A DNA stretch of 64,000 nucleotides from Tamarix chinensis. Lineage: Eukaryota; Streptophyta; Magnoliopsida; Caryophyllales; Tamaricaceae. Numbering within the stretch: the stretch's first letter is position 1; the number at the start of each line of letters is the position of its first letter. The translations under genes were made by a program, and so were the position numbers. The notes below the pieces were generated by a model. It was not told the DNA's origin. It saw nothing but the letters and a program-made list of their open reading frames with translations, and did not search any database. Location: positions 44,137,110-44,201,109 of the forward strand of contig CM060173.1 in assembly GCA_030549775.1 (NCBI GenBank), written 5' to 3'. Of the stretch, positions 49,190-60,659 are shown piece after piece.

Positions 49190-50339
49190 TGTGTCTTATT
49201 ATAAGGGCTTGCTTGGCACAACATCTGGTGGATTAGGTAATGTTGATAGTAATATGATCAATGTAGGAGTAAGGCTCACCTTTCGGCATCTGCAAGATCT
49301 GCTAGCACAGTTAATAATGGAAGATGTATGGAATGCTTTGTTTGATATTGGTGAATCTAAGGCTTCCGGTGTGGCTATATCACCACTATTTTCTATTCCT
49401 TAATGTGTAATAGCTCTTTGACACCTCCTTTCAAAGGAGAACAAGGAATTAAGCAATAGGATTCGCTATCTCCTTATTTTTTATCATTATTTTGGATTAC
49501 ATGAGTAGGCACTAGAAGTTGTTGGGGAAAAATTTGGGGTCTAAGGGACATCTGAGGTTCAAACCACTGAAGATTGTCAATATTAGTTTTGTTGATGATT
49601 TACCACTCCTTTTTCATGGGGAATTACAATGTGTGCAATGCTTAATGGGGAACTTTATGAACTTTTTGTCCTTATTTGGATTGGGAATCAATCCAGCAAA
49701 GTTTACGGTCTTCATTAGGGGAGTTTATTCTACCATTAGAACCTCTATAACTTCTTTCCTTAGATTCTATAAGGGAAATCTCCCCATTACTTACCTAGGC
49801 CTACCCCTTTCTTCTACGCATTTACAACCTCTTTTTGAAAATCTAATAGCTCTCTTGTGCCACTGGAGTACTTTATATCTATCATATGCAGGAAGGATCT
49901 AGCTTGTGTTGAACTTGAATTACCTAGCCAAGTCATCTTGCTGCCAAAGAAGGTTCTTCACAACTTCATTAGTTCGTGTTGAACTTTTCTTTAGTTGGGA
50001 AAGCTAACAGAGAAATGGAGGGCTCTTGTTATATGGGATTAGTTGTGTTACCCTAGTATGAACATGGATTTGATTTTTTGCAACTAGAATTATGAAATTG
50101 TTGTACTTTAGGCAAACTACTATGGAATATTCCTCAAAAGAAGGATTCACTCTAGGTTAAGTGGGTGCATGTGGTCTACTTACGTTACAATGACATTTGG
50201 TCATACATGCCTTCTCTATATACATCATGGATTCTTCAACAACTTGTGTCCATTCAAGGGAAAGTGTAAAGACTTATCCAAAAATGGTAAGTGCATGAAC
50301 ACCCTAACAATATAAAAGGAGCTTATGATGAGCTGAGAA
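49190..50339 (+). pseudogene. LINE reverse transcriptase remnant and start of zf-RVT
   Basis: A frame at 49191-49403 (VSYYKGLLGTTSGG, then LAQLIMEDVWNALFDIGESKASG) matches the region just before the RT core. It is followed by a large deletion of fingers and palm, then 49519-49902 with FKPLKIVNISFVDDLPLLFHG, GLGINPAKFTVF, LPITYLGLPLS and HWSTLYLSYAGRI. The catalytic box reads FVDD (usually FADD), so the aspartates are kept. From about 50290 to 50339, NNIKGAYDELR is the beginning of the zf-RVT domain, where LTR E is inserted. Confidence 0.85.
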
Positions 50340-50929
50340 TGTAACACCCCCAAATTTCAGAACTTAAAATTTTTATTTTAAAGACTTAATAGAAAAAGCT
50401 AAAACACAAAGTAGTGGGGGTATCACGCCACATCCAACATAGAATAGGCACTCCCTATGAATAGTCTATATCATGTGCAAGGTAAAAGTAACCTTATAAC
50501 TAGGAATTAGGTGTGGAAAACACTTAATTCCACCGTGATATAGGATATGAAATAGAGAGAAGGGAATAAATAGTGAAAATAAAGGACTAAGAGTCCAAAG
50601 AGAGATAGAGATATCCGGATAACCATATCCTTTGCAAATTCATTTAGTGCTAACCCAAGGCAAGCACATCAAGATAATAATCATCAATCACCTACAAAAT
50701 AAGGTAAATCTACTCGTTGGATTGAGCAACACCCATGAAAAGGATGATCAGTACGCTATGTATTGAGTAAGGTAACAATACACTCAATACTAAGGAAACA
50801 TATTATTATACACATTCACAATGGAAAATAGTATACATGATAGATAAAAAAAAGAAATACAAGATAATTACTAGTCTGGATTCATAATATTTGAATATGA
50901 TATAATCAATTCTTTTATTTAGATTGAGT

Positions 50930-51350
50930 TCAGGGACCCAACTATTCTTAATCTGGTGGAACGGACTGAAGCACCGCCTAGGGAAAAATGCTCTTACCCA
51001 CAATTGTTAAGTCGGTGGAATGGACTCTACACCTTCTAAGGAAAAATACTCCTAGCCACTATTCTTAAACCAGTGGAATGGTCCGAAGCACCTCCTAGAG
51101 AAAAATGCGCCTGGCCACTATTATTAAACCGGTAGAACAGACTCCTACACCTCAATCTTGACAAACTTAATCCTTCACTAGAAGTGATTAGTGTCTTAAT
51201 CATTGGTTAATTATCTCAGCCTCATATTAACTTTCATGTTGAGAGTAGGCCCCACTATTCTCAAATTGGTAAAATGATTTGATGCACCTCCTAAGACAAA
51301 ACACTCCTGACCACTATTATGAAGTTGGTGGAATAGACTCATAAAACACC
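50930..51350. repeat. Degenerate box arrays in LTR E
   Basis: Cores CCACTATT or CAACTATTCTTAA paired with GGTGGAA(C/T)GG words at about 50938, 50999, 51057, 51116, 51252 and 51311, spaced about 58-60 bp within each group. The middle of the box has changed (TTCTTAAACC instead of TTATAGCC) but the CCAC...GTGG ends persist. Confidence 0.75.
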
Positions 51351-52268
51351 TTGGCCCGGCTCATGTGATCTTTCACTTTAAATGATTAGTGTTTTATTCA
51401 TGATTGGTTTATGAGAAAGAAATATAATTAATGCAAGCAAGACATCAATATGCATATAATAAGAATGCTTTCAAAGATTAAGATGTTCATTTTTTTCCGA
51501 AAACCCTAAATTCACAATTTAAGCATAACTTCCCCCATATTGATAATTTTTCCACCAAATTTAGTATATTTTTCCTCAAATAATATTATAATTAACATAC
51601 CCAAAATTTGAGTTATAATTCCCACATCTTAAACATGCAATAATAGCCCTATCTCAAAAGTTACTATTTATAAGGCTCCCAAAACCCTAATTTCATAGGT
51701 AAGTCATAACTTCTCCCATAGGGCTCATATAATTAAAAAATATAAATCCTTAAAATACCTATATTAACAAAATATCAAAAAAAAATTTCCTGACTTTAAC
51801 CTTTTACACATATAATAATAACATTACCGTTTTAAGGCTGCTATTTCCAAATTAGGCTATTTTCTCATATGAAGGACTTATGACCTTCATAATCACTCCC
51901 AAACACTTCACATGATATTATTATCATATTTTAATTCATCTAAAATTTTGAAATACCAAAATTTCCATATTAACCCGTATTGACAAAAATGCCCTTAAAG
52001 ATAGTCGATAACTCTTACTTTACGAAAAATCTCATATCCTTAATATCATTATTTCCAAATAATCCTTTTATCAAAATACATCTTAAATTTAATTATTTCC
52101 CACTTATAATAATTCATTAGGCTAATACTACTCTCCCACAATTTATACTCTTCCATAAAAAAATACATCATAGTGTAATATCCTCGTATCAGCATATCTT
52201 TCGATATTCTCACTTCTTTTCTATCATATAATTCATATTAATATATCATAGCATCATCAACATGAATT

Positions 52269-52315
52269 TTAATAATAATAATAATAATAATAATATAATA
52301 ATAATAATAATAATA

Positions 52316-52350
<35 letters not shown>
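52269..52350. repeat. (AAT)n microsatellite
   Basis: AAT units with two TAATATAAT interruptions inside LTR E. Confidence 0.95.
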
Positions 52351-52559
52351 TGATAACACACATAATCATACAAGCATTTAACGCAAAACCCAAAACATCG
52401 ACTAATATCCTTATTAATAAAGGCTCCAGTCTCTAAGCACGCTTATTCTAATCCTCTTCTTTAAAAACTTCTGGGATATCACCTAATAATAATTAAGAAA
52501 ATATAATTATAATTAATAATATAATTAATTAAGAATTAAGGAAATGGAATGGGAAAGAA

Positions 52560-53400
52560 TGGGGGAAAACTAAACCGAGGTTAGAATGAGATGTCGGCCA
52601 AAAATTGTGTAACAAAAGAGAGGATCAGTTGGGGTTGCCAAGAAATGGAGGGCTAGTAATGGCACAACCTGCTGTTGCTAGGGGGTTGTAGCAGCAAAGA
52701 AGGCCGAAAGGAGGGGGTAGGATTGGTGGATTTGGCCGAAGGGAGAGGGTGAACAATAGGGGGAAATGGTGAAGCATAAGGGGGAGCTTCGGTTGTTATG
52801 GCCAAAGATGGGTGTGTTGGGCTTTGGTGGTTGTTTCTATAGATAGGGGAGGGGTTTCAATAGCTCTTGCTACAGGATAGGTAGGGGATTTGGTGAGGGT
52901 TGGTGTAGCAAAGAGGAAAGGTTTAGTGGAAGTTACCAGTAATTGTTTTTGTGTGTAGCTTGGGGATGGTTTTGGGAAATTTAGTTGTAGCTAGAGGATG
53001 AGTTTAAGTAGCTCTTTCTGTAGCTAGGGGAGTTCCAATAGCTCTTGATATAGCTATGGTGGAGGTGAAAGTTGCCAAGAAAATGTGGCATGTGGAGGAG
53101 TGCGTTATAGGAAAAAATGGTGAAGTTGAGGGGCAATAATGGGCTCTTCTTTCTTGCATAAGGGAGATCTGGAGAAGGAGGGACTGTGTGGGCTATTGGA
53201 GGGTTAATTTATGACACAAAATTAAGGGGTCCAAGGTTTAAGAAGAGGATGGCATATTGTGAAAGGAGGAGCACAACAAGGCGAGTAAATCAAGGGGAGG
53301 GAATCGTGCATGGCCAGGGAGGATTGTGGTATGAGGGTGGCGTGAGGGTGGTACACCGGGTTAGAGGGAGAGTAGGGTGAGGTAAGAAAATAGATTAGGG
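52560..53400. other. G-rich U3 block of LTR E
   Basis: GGGGGTTG, GGGAGAGGG, GTAGCTAGGGG words repeated on the + strand, the counterpart of GC-rich blocks in other copies. Contains three related units with TTTC(T/A)ATAGCTC or GTAGCTAGGGGAG between 52855 and 53060. Open frames here are chance. Confidence 0.55.
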
Positions 53401-53698
53401 AATGCATAATGTGTTTAGGTACAAAACTGGATAAAGTATCCGAGTAAAAATTATCCAATTATTGAAATAGGTATATTTGACGAAATGGGTATCTGTTATG
53501 ACCCAACCCTAAACTTAAATTTTAATACGTACCCTCTATCATATTTTAACCTAATTAAATTTTCTAACTAATAAGTCATAATAATATTACATAGATTAAA
53601 AATGTATTTAATATTAAATATCCTTAAATAATTATTATAAATAATATATATAATTACCGGATATAAATATTAGGGTTTTTTGAAAATGTGGTATTATA

Positions 53699-54286
53699 GA
53701 GACAGAAGAAACATAAGAAATGGTGGGATCCTTTAGTGTGGCAACAACTTACTTTACCAAGGCATCACATTCCATTGTGGTTGACAATCTAGATTGGCTT
53801 TCAACTAAGGAGAGGGTTTTAGTGCATAGAGTGAGTATACCAAATGGTTTTATCTTTTATAGTGCCCTTAGTGAATCTATAGAACATCTGTTCATTCATT
53901 CCTCATTCTCTAGAAATATTTGGCTTTGTATTAGAGAAACTATAGGAAGATGAGATGCTATCACTAGATGGATTAGTGAGACTCGGTCTCTATTTAATAA
54001 CTCTAAACAATAAAAGCTTAAAAAGAATATTCTTTGTGCTTTGTTTGCTTCTTATGTAGCTAATGTTTGGCATCAGAGAGATATGTGTGTCTTCCAAGAT
54101 GCTAGCTGTGAGACTAGTGTAATTTTGAGATTTATTATTGTCACTATTTCTAAGAGAGTTTGTTTTCTCCAGTATAGTGCCAAATATGGACGATGGCTTT
54201 CTATATTGGATAGCATTGTGTTGTGATGAGTTTGCATGCGATGTTTTGATTTGATGAAGTAAAATCCTCTTAATTATCAAAAAAAA
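53699..54286 (+). pseudogene. LINE zf-RVT domain remainder and 3' end
   Basis: Resumes with WWDPLVWQQLTLPRHHIPLWL (about 53720), then WLSTKERVLVHRVSIPNG, ESIEHLFIHSSFSRNIW (53790-53930). This is the zinc-binding reverse transcriptase domain (zf-RVT) at the end of plant LINE ORF2; the cysteine in the usual C-x2-C is lost (FIFYSALSES). A 61-codon frame at 54041-54226 (VANVWHQRDMCVFQD) fits the tail usually following it. Ends in an A tract at 54279-54286. Confidence 0.82.
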
Positions 54287-54960
54287 TATTTAAAGTAAAA
54301 GACCTTGAGATTTCGGAATGACTGACTCTCTAGTGTTAGCTACCCTCGATACAAGGTAGGGTTCCTCATTTTAGTTTGGTTTCATTTGTATCTAACTTCT
54401 ACGTTATAGGTGACATATACGTCTATAGGGGGTATCAATACTTAAGGATTACATGGCCTAGGTTATAGGGTATTATGTTGCCATTAGTGCATCAGTATGA
54501 CCATAGTGTTGTTATTTCTTTAGGTTAAAAATCACTTTTCTTTCATTAGAGTGAAAGTATGGCTAAATTCATGTTATATCTTTGATATTGATGGTTAGAG
54601 GGAAATGTGCTTCCATCAATGCACTAATATGACTATAGTTTTGTTATATCTCTATAATAAATTGTTGGAGGGTACCATGATGCCTTGTGTATCGACATAA
54701 CTAGTGTGATGTTATTTCTTTGGGTTATTATTATATCCCTCAAGTAATTGAAAATGGAAAAAACTATTAAATCAGGTTTTAATTATATTGTTTCAATTTG
54801 TTGAGCTAGGAGTTGCCTTGGTGCACTACTTAGTTTTGGTTATTGGTTTGGTAGTTTCTTTTGTACACTACATGGCCTTGAATTATTGGTTAGATAATAA
54901 CCTTTGGGCACTAACTGGTTTTGGTATGTTAATTTAATAGTTGCCTATATACACTATTTA
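54287..54960 (+). mobile_element. Long LTR, copy P, left part
   Basis: Contains repeated phrases about 100 bp apart (GTGCATCAGTATGACCATAGTGTTGTTATTTC and variants at about 54487, 54620, 54690) and GGTTTGGTAGTTTC-type units (54850-54950), styled like the R-U5 repeats of other long LTRs. It ends at ATTTA (54956-54960), the duplication of LTR H, and would continue at 63275. Assignment is by context and therefore moderate. Confidence 0.45.
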
Positions 54961-55455
54961 TATAATAAGCTAAATTCTATCTAATTTCAAATCCCAAATA
55001 ACTAATATCTTACCCTTATATTAGTATTAGAAAATTGATATTTTTTACCTTAACCTAATTCCTTAATTCTAATCTTTATTCTAAGTAGTTTATACTTTTA
55101 ACCTAAACCTAACCTAATGCGTGCACGGTTAGAGTTTCGGACTTGGATGGATTTTATAGAGAGTATTTGATGAGGATGAAGTATGGAGGTTGATGATGGG
55201 GATTCGAAGGGGTGGATGATGATGGAACACGAGGTAGAAAGATAAATTAATCTTTAAACCACACAGAAATAAAGATTAAGGTTTCGAGAACAAAACCATT
55301 CACACAGATTCGGTTTTGTTTCGAGACGATTCGAAACAAATCTTTCACCCAGATTCGACTTGTTACAAGATGAATCCACACAGAATTCGGGTTTTAAGCA
55401 ATGCTTAAGGTTGTTCTTCTTATTCAAGTTGTGTCTTTCTACTCGGGTTCCTATG

Positions 55456-55465
55456 GTTTATATAG
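55456..55465 (-). promoter_or_regulatory. TATA box of the 1,015-bp LTR
   Basis: CTATATAAAC on the - strand, about 50 bp downstream (in that orientation) of the last 81-bp repeat unit. Confidence 0.6.
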
Positions 55466-55513
55466 CCAAGGAACCGAGCATCTTTTCAAAAGATTACAAG
55501 CATATTCCCTCTC

Positions 55514-55992
55514 AAAAGCATTAATTCCCTTAAGACTAGCTAGTTAATATTTAGTCACTAATTGACTAAAAGTAAATAACAGTAACTCCCTTCCAAAAGC
55601 ATTAATTCCCTTAATACTACCTAGTTAATATTTAGTCACTAATTGACTAAAAGTAAATAATAGTAACTCCCTTCCAAAAGCATTAATTCCCTTAATACTA
55701 CCTAGTTAATATTTAGTCACTAATTGACTAAAAGTAAATAACAATAACTCCCTCCCAAAAGCATTAATTCCCTTAAGAATAGGTAGTTAATATTTAGTCA
55801 CTAGTTGACTAAAAGTAAATAACAATAACTCCCTCCCAAAAGCATTGATTCCCTTAAGACTATCTAGTTAATATTTAGTCACTAGTTGACTAAAAGTAAA
55901 TAACAATAACTCCCTCCCAAAAGCATTGATTCCCTTAAGACTAGCTAGTTGATATTTAGTTACTAATTGACTAAAAGTAAATAACAATAACT
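55514..55992. repeat. 81-bp tandem array, six units, in U3
   Basis: AAAAGCATT(A/G)ATTCCCTTA starts at 55514, 55595, 55676, 55757, 55838 and 55919, an exact 81-bp period; the last unit is slightly short. Each unit contains CTAGTTAATATTTAGTCACT and the near-palindrome TTAGTCACTAATTGACTAAA. Units differ by only a few substitutions, so amplification is fairly recent. The array lies immediately upstream of the - strand TATA box. Confidence 0.95.
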
Positions 55993-56878
55993 AGTACTTA
56001 GACATAAATGTTACGCTAGCTAACAAACATTGTATGAAGCCATAAATACTCCTCCATGTTTATGTATCTACGTAGAGTAGCGTAGCCATCTAAGTTGGTG
56101 ATGTGTCCTGCGACTATGCTCCCGCATCATAACCTAGGATAGTTGATAATTAATTTTACCCTAATTTCCTAATCTAAATTATTTTAACTTTATTTCAATA
56201 ATAAACATAAACTTATTTTATTGTTCTTCTTTTTTCATTTTTATCCTTCTCATTTTCTTTTCCCTTTTCTTTTCTCTCTCTCGACTTCCTTTTTTCCTTC
56301 TTCTTCTTCTTTCCTATTCTCCCTACATGAATCCCTTTATTCTTGACCAAATCCCTTCTACCATGCCTACCCACCAAACCTACCTATCCTACATTCATCA
56401 CCACCACCATCCACTAAACACCACCGTTCCCTTGGAAAACCAACCACCACTACCACTCTATCATCCCCCTCATCATCACCAAAGCATCACCTCCCCCAAC
56501 CCTTTTTTCTTTCCTTCTCCCCATCATAATCTACTTCATTTTCATTAAGGTCTAATGCTGTGCACCTTCAATCATCCCAACTGTGCCCCTCTCACATGAC
56601 CCAAGTATTGTTTGCACATAGCCCATATGCACCTCACACGCCTGACCCATCCATGTTCTAAGCACTCAACCCATCCATGCAGTGCATGCTACACCCATGC
56701 CTTTCCTTTAGCATAGTTGTGTTTTCCTCCTACCACACCCTATGCTCCACTCTAGTACCACCTTAGCACCACTATACTCTCACACAACTCGAGCTTATCC
56801 ACTTATTTTAGTTATCCCATTTACACCCTCTTTTACCTTAACTTTTCCCTAGGTTGTAATCTTATGTTCTAACTTTAT

Positions 56879-56904
56879 ATTATTATTATTATTATTATTA
56901 TTAT
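56879..56904. repeat. (TTA)n microsatellite
   Basis: About eight TTA/ATT units within LTR H. Confidence 0.9.
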
Positions 56905-57165
56905 AGGTTAATTTTTTTATGATCTAGGTGGATACTGGTTAGGCTTACGTTCTTAGAGACTAATGCCCTTGTTGGCATGGATATATGTCATAGTTAGAAA
57001 TTTTATGTGCAATGTTCATTTTTGTACATAATATCCAATTTGGTAATGTTATTTGGATAATGTTGATAATGATAATGCTATTACATGATATCTTGAAATT
57101 TAGAGAGATGTGGAAGTATCATTTGTGTATTTTATCATTTGGCATAAATCTAGATATGTAGCATC

Positions 57166-57170
<5 letters not shown>

Positions 57171-57218
<48 letters not shown>

Positions 57219-57219
57219 C
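57171..57219. repeat. (AC)n(AT)n microsatellite
   Basis: (AC)18 at 57171-57206 followed by an AT run to about 57219, in LTR H just left of LTR G. Confidence 0.97.
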
Positions 57220-57769
57220 TATAATGTTGGAATTCATTAATATTGATACTGGAAATATCCCAAAATTTTCTAATTTTAAAGATTATATTTAAATAAGGTT
57301 TTATTTGAAAATTTAATTTAGTAAATTATTTTTACTAAAATAAAAGGAAATTTAGTAGGGCAAATTAATAAGAGATTTTATAAATATGTTAAGTAAAGGA
57401 AATGTTGGTATAATATCTAATTAAGGATTTTAATTTGGGAAATTATTTAAATAAATTATTTTATTCAAATTAAGAAAGATAAAATAGTTTCAAATTAATT
57501 TTAATTTTATAAATAATTAAATTAAATAAAATTTGAGGGATTTATTAATTTAAAATGGAAATTTTGAGAAATCCTTTAAAAATACTATTTAGCCTAAAAA
57601 AAGGATTTAAAAATTATTTTATTTAAATATTATTATTTTTAAATATCCTAAATATTCAGATGTATTTAATTTGACCCAACCTAATTAATTCACTTTTCAT
57701 TTTTCCCTTTTTCCCTTTTTCCTTTTCTTTCTTTTCCTTCTTCTTCTTTTTCTTTTCTTTTTCTTCCCC

Positions 57770-58260
57770 GAATTGGGCCTGTTGCGCCGGCCCAATCCCT
57801 TTTTCTTTCCTTTTCCTTTGGCGCGGCCCGGCCCGCGCATCGTTGCCGCCCCCCTTACCTCTCTGCGCTGCGTTTTACTCCTTATTTCTCGCGAACACCG
57901 CGTTCCACTCGTCTTCTTTTTACCTTTGCGCGCCAGCCCGGAACGCCGTTCTTTATTCCGTTTTGCACCAAAAACTCGTCATTTAATTTAACCCTCCCCC
58001 ACCTCAAGCCAAACCGCCCGGTCTCCCTCCCCTTTTCTTTCTTTTCTTTCCCGCGAACCGCCCGGTCTAGCCTCCCCCATCTTCTTCTTCCTCCTCCCGC
58101 CCGACGCCATAACCGCCAGCTCCCTTTCTCCCCGAAAATGGCGCCGCCGGCCACACGTGGCGTGACCAACTCTTCTCCCGCTCGTTTTCGTCCTCTCGAT
58201 CTGCACGTTCATTTGAAACCGTCAACTGCCCCTCTCTCCCACTCGTTTGTGCACTATTGC
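57770..58260. other. GC-rich promoter-proximal block of LTR G
   Basis: CG-rich text (GCGCGGCCCGGCCCGCGC, CCCGCCCGACGCC, GCGCCGCCGG) in otherwise AT-rich DNA, ending about 120 bp upstream of the TATA box. Open frames on both strands (57773-57991 +, 57882-58342 -) are Arg/Gly/Pro-rich chance frames. It retains many CpG and CCGG sites, unlike the rest of the window. Confidence 0.8.
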
Positions 58261-58378
58261 CTTGCGAAGGTCGACAAAAATTCAAGTTTTTTCCGCCCGA
58301 CCTTTGGCTTGAATTAAACCATTTCCCCCCTAATTTAAACACTTAGTAACCTACCTAATTCAAATATAATCTCCTCGA

Positions 58379-58388
58379 CTATAAAAAC
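58379..58388 (+). promoter_or_regulatory. TATA box of LTR G
   Basis: CTATAAAAAC in the context CTCGACTATAAAAACCCCC, a strong plant-type TATA box about 1,130 bp into the LTR. Implies a U3 of about 1.16 kb and an R-U5 of about 3.3 kb. Confidence 0.65.
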
Positions 58389-59959
58389 CCCCTCATTTGC
58401 ATGATTTTGGGATTTTATTTTCCCCGAAACCCTAAGTTGTGCATGTGCGCCACCGCCCCATCAGACGTCGTTTTATCCTCCTCCGACCAACTTCAACACC
58501 TCCTCTTGCTACCAATTTCTTCCCTGCAATACTATCTAATTAACTAAACTAACCTCAACCTTCGATTCATCGTGTGCAAGTTTCTATAATCATCCAAAGT
58601 TGACTAGTTGATTCGACAAGAATCTTGACCCCGAGACAGTGAACCACCGTCCACCACCACATCCGCCACTTCTAACACCTCTTAAACCAACTATTAACTC
58701 CTAATAATTATCCTCTACAGCCCCATATAATTATTTTAATTTTCTTCCTCTCCATCACCTATTTTCCTAATTTTTAACCCCGTTAGACCCATTTTCCGGC
58801 CACCTCCGGGAACCACCGTCGGTTCCACCTACATCCTCCAACTCAAGGTGATGCTATAGACATTTTAAATACTTAGTTTCGAATTATTTATAATTATTCT
58901 AATTTTAGCCAAAATTTTAGTATTAATTCATCTTTAATTATTATTATTATAATTATTATTATTAGTAATATTGACTGTATTCTAATTTCTAAATTTTGGT
59001 TACAGGTCTGGGAGTATTATTGAGTAAGATACAGTAATTATCTCGGCCTTTACCTATTTACTTGGATTTTTACATAATTGATGTTATTATTAATAATATT
59101 AATAATAATATTATTATTAGTATAATTATTTGGTTGATACTGTGATTATTACTGGAAGAACAGAGGCCTTAAATTTTAATTAGGCTTTGCATTTATTAAT
59201 TTTATTAACATTATTAACATTTTTCAACATTAATTTAATTATATTATCATTATTACCTTTATTAAAATATAATATAAGTATATATATATATTATTAATTT
59301 TATTATCACAATTCTGAATAGTATTATGTTTATCATTGTGGGATGGTTAGAAATCCAAATTTTAATTTTAAGAATTTTGATATCATTAATATCTAATATT
59401 CTATCTATAAAAAGTATCATTAATATTATTATACTTTATTTATATTACTAATTATTTTTATTACTATTATTCTTATTATTGTTATTATTATCATCATCAT
59501 AGTTATGATATTATTAAATCTATTTTGAGAGAAGGATAGAAACCCTTAGTTTATCACCTTTTCAAAAGAAAATAAGTGAATTAATTATATTAGTTTCTAT
59601 AGTTAATTATTTAATAGTAAAATGTCATCCTAAAACCAGACCACGAAATAATTTAGAATTTTATAAGAGGGTCTAATCATAGTATGTTTTGATATAATAG
59701 GTGAACCAAATCAAATTACCCAAGTGGAATAGGAGCGTGCACCCCAAGACCGGTGACTTTTTAGGTAAGGGTCTACTAAGGCCATTTATGTGTTTGCATG
59801 CACTATGTGTTTGATATGCCATGTAATTTATGTTCGTTATTATTAATTATTGCGCATATGGCATGATTGTGGAATGGAAGTATGTTGTTGTGAATATACT
59901 GTGGCATGAGAATTATGCATATGTTTATGTCATTAATGTATGATATGACTTAAGACACG

Positions 59960-60560
59960 TGTTAGGGTTTTGCATAAAATGGTGTGGTGCTAGGGTTTGC
60001 ATGGAATGATAGGGAGTTAGGGTTTGCATGGGATGGCAAGGAGTTGGGGTTTGCATGAAATGGTATGATGTTAGGGTTTGCATGAAATGGCATGATGTTA
60101 GGGTTGCATGAAATGACATGGTGTTGGGTTGCATGAATTGGTATGATGTTAGGGTTTGCATAAGTTAACCTGAGGTTGGGACCTTTATGGAAGCATGTCT
60201 AAGTGGAGTTAGGGTTTGCATATGAATTGGGACTGCATGAGGGTATGGTACGTGGAGTTAGGGTTTGTATGTGGATTAGGGTTGTATGGAAGTATGTCTA
60301 CGTGGAACTAGGGTTTGCATGGGAGTATGGTTTACGCGGTGTTGGGGTTTTGCCAAGATGATATGAACTAGGGTTTTCATATGAATGAGGGTTTGCATGG
60401 GAGTGTTGTATACATCGAGTTAAGGTTTGGGTACGAATTAGGGTTTGCATGGAGTTACGATTTACGTGGAGATAGGGCTTACATGGAGTTAGGATTTGTA
60501 TGGGAGCTAGGGTATGCATGGGAAGATGGACTATGTAGGGTTCGGGTTTCATGGTAATTA
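59960..60560. repeat. TTAGGGTTTGCATGG minisatellite in LTR G
   Basis: From 59963 to about 60160, seven or more units of 27-30 bp (GTTAGGGTTTGCATGAAATGG and variants); a looser set with GTGGAGTTAGGGTTTGCATGG continues to about 60560. Each unit holds TAGGGTTT, the reverse complement of the telo-box AAACCCTA. Confidence 0.85.
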
Positions 60561-60659
60561 GGGTTATTGTAGTATTGGTATATGTTACTGGATTTTCCTG
60601 TCTTGAAATGAATATTCTGAATAAGATACATAAATTATTAAACACGTAAAGTGGAAGAT

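Larger units (their letters stand above)
50340..53698 (-). mobile_element. Long solo LTR, copy E (3,359 bp), in LINE zf-RVT
   Basis: Begins TGTAACACCCCC at 50340 and ends GTGGTATTATA at 53698 (terminal CA changed to TA). Flanks are GAGAA (50335-50339) and GAGAC (53699-53703), a 5-bp duplication with one mismatch. The zf-RVT domain of the LINE is interrupted here and continues at the other side, which independently fixes the junctions. Inside: an ATTGAGTAAGGTAAC motif, degenerate box arrays (50930-51350), an AAT microsatellite, and a G-rich U3 block (52560-53400). No coding sequence. Confidence 0.88.
46177..54286 (+). mobile_element. Degenerate plant L1-type LINE, split by LTR E
   Basis: Non-LTR retrotransposon on the + strand. 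In order: 5' region with a telomere-like stretch (46261-46284), DUF4283-like ORF1 domain, zinc knuckle, apurinic endonuclease, reverse transcriptase, zf-RVT domain, a 3' tail and an 8-A tract at 54279-54286 after CTCTTAATTATC. LTR E (50340-53698) sits within the zf-RVT domain. Much of the reverse transcriptase N-terminal half is deleted between about 49200 and 49500. The exact 5' end is uncertain: sequence from 46177 follows directly on LTR D, and a LINE could begin anywhere to about 46560. All frames carry stops, so the element is inactive. Confidence 0.8.
55115..56129 (-). mobile_element. Unrelated 1,015-bp solo LTR with TAACC duplication
   Basis: Bounded by TAATGCGTG (55115; first dinucleotide TA for TG) and CCCGCATCA (56129), an imperfect inverted pair, and by TAACC at 55110-55114 and 56130-56134. 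On the - strand it has a TATA box (CTATATAAAC, 55456-55465) preceded by an 81-bp tandem array (55514-55992), which would form most of U3. Downstream on that strand come GAATCTGTGTGAA-type repeats (55280-55390). No coding sequence and no partner LTR. Family not determined; size and layout fit a Ty1/copia or small gypsy LTR. Confidence 0.75.

Noticed and set aside
55300..55400. GATTCGGTTTTG / GAATTCGGGTTTT repeats as a separate array
   Set aside because: Too irregular; treated as part of the 1,015-bp LTR.
56931..56940. Alternative left end of LTR G at another GATAC|TG
   Set aside because: The sequence after it does not resemble an LTR start, while 57250 matches the reverse complement of the end of copy D over hundreds of bases.
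57773..58342. Arg/Gly-rich frames on both strands
   Set aside because: They lie in the GC-rich promoter-proximal block of LTR G and have no domain features.
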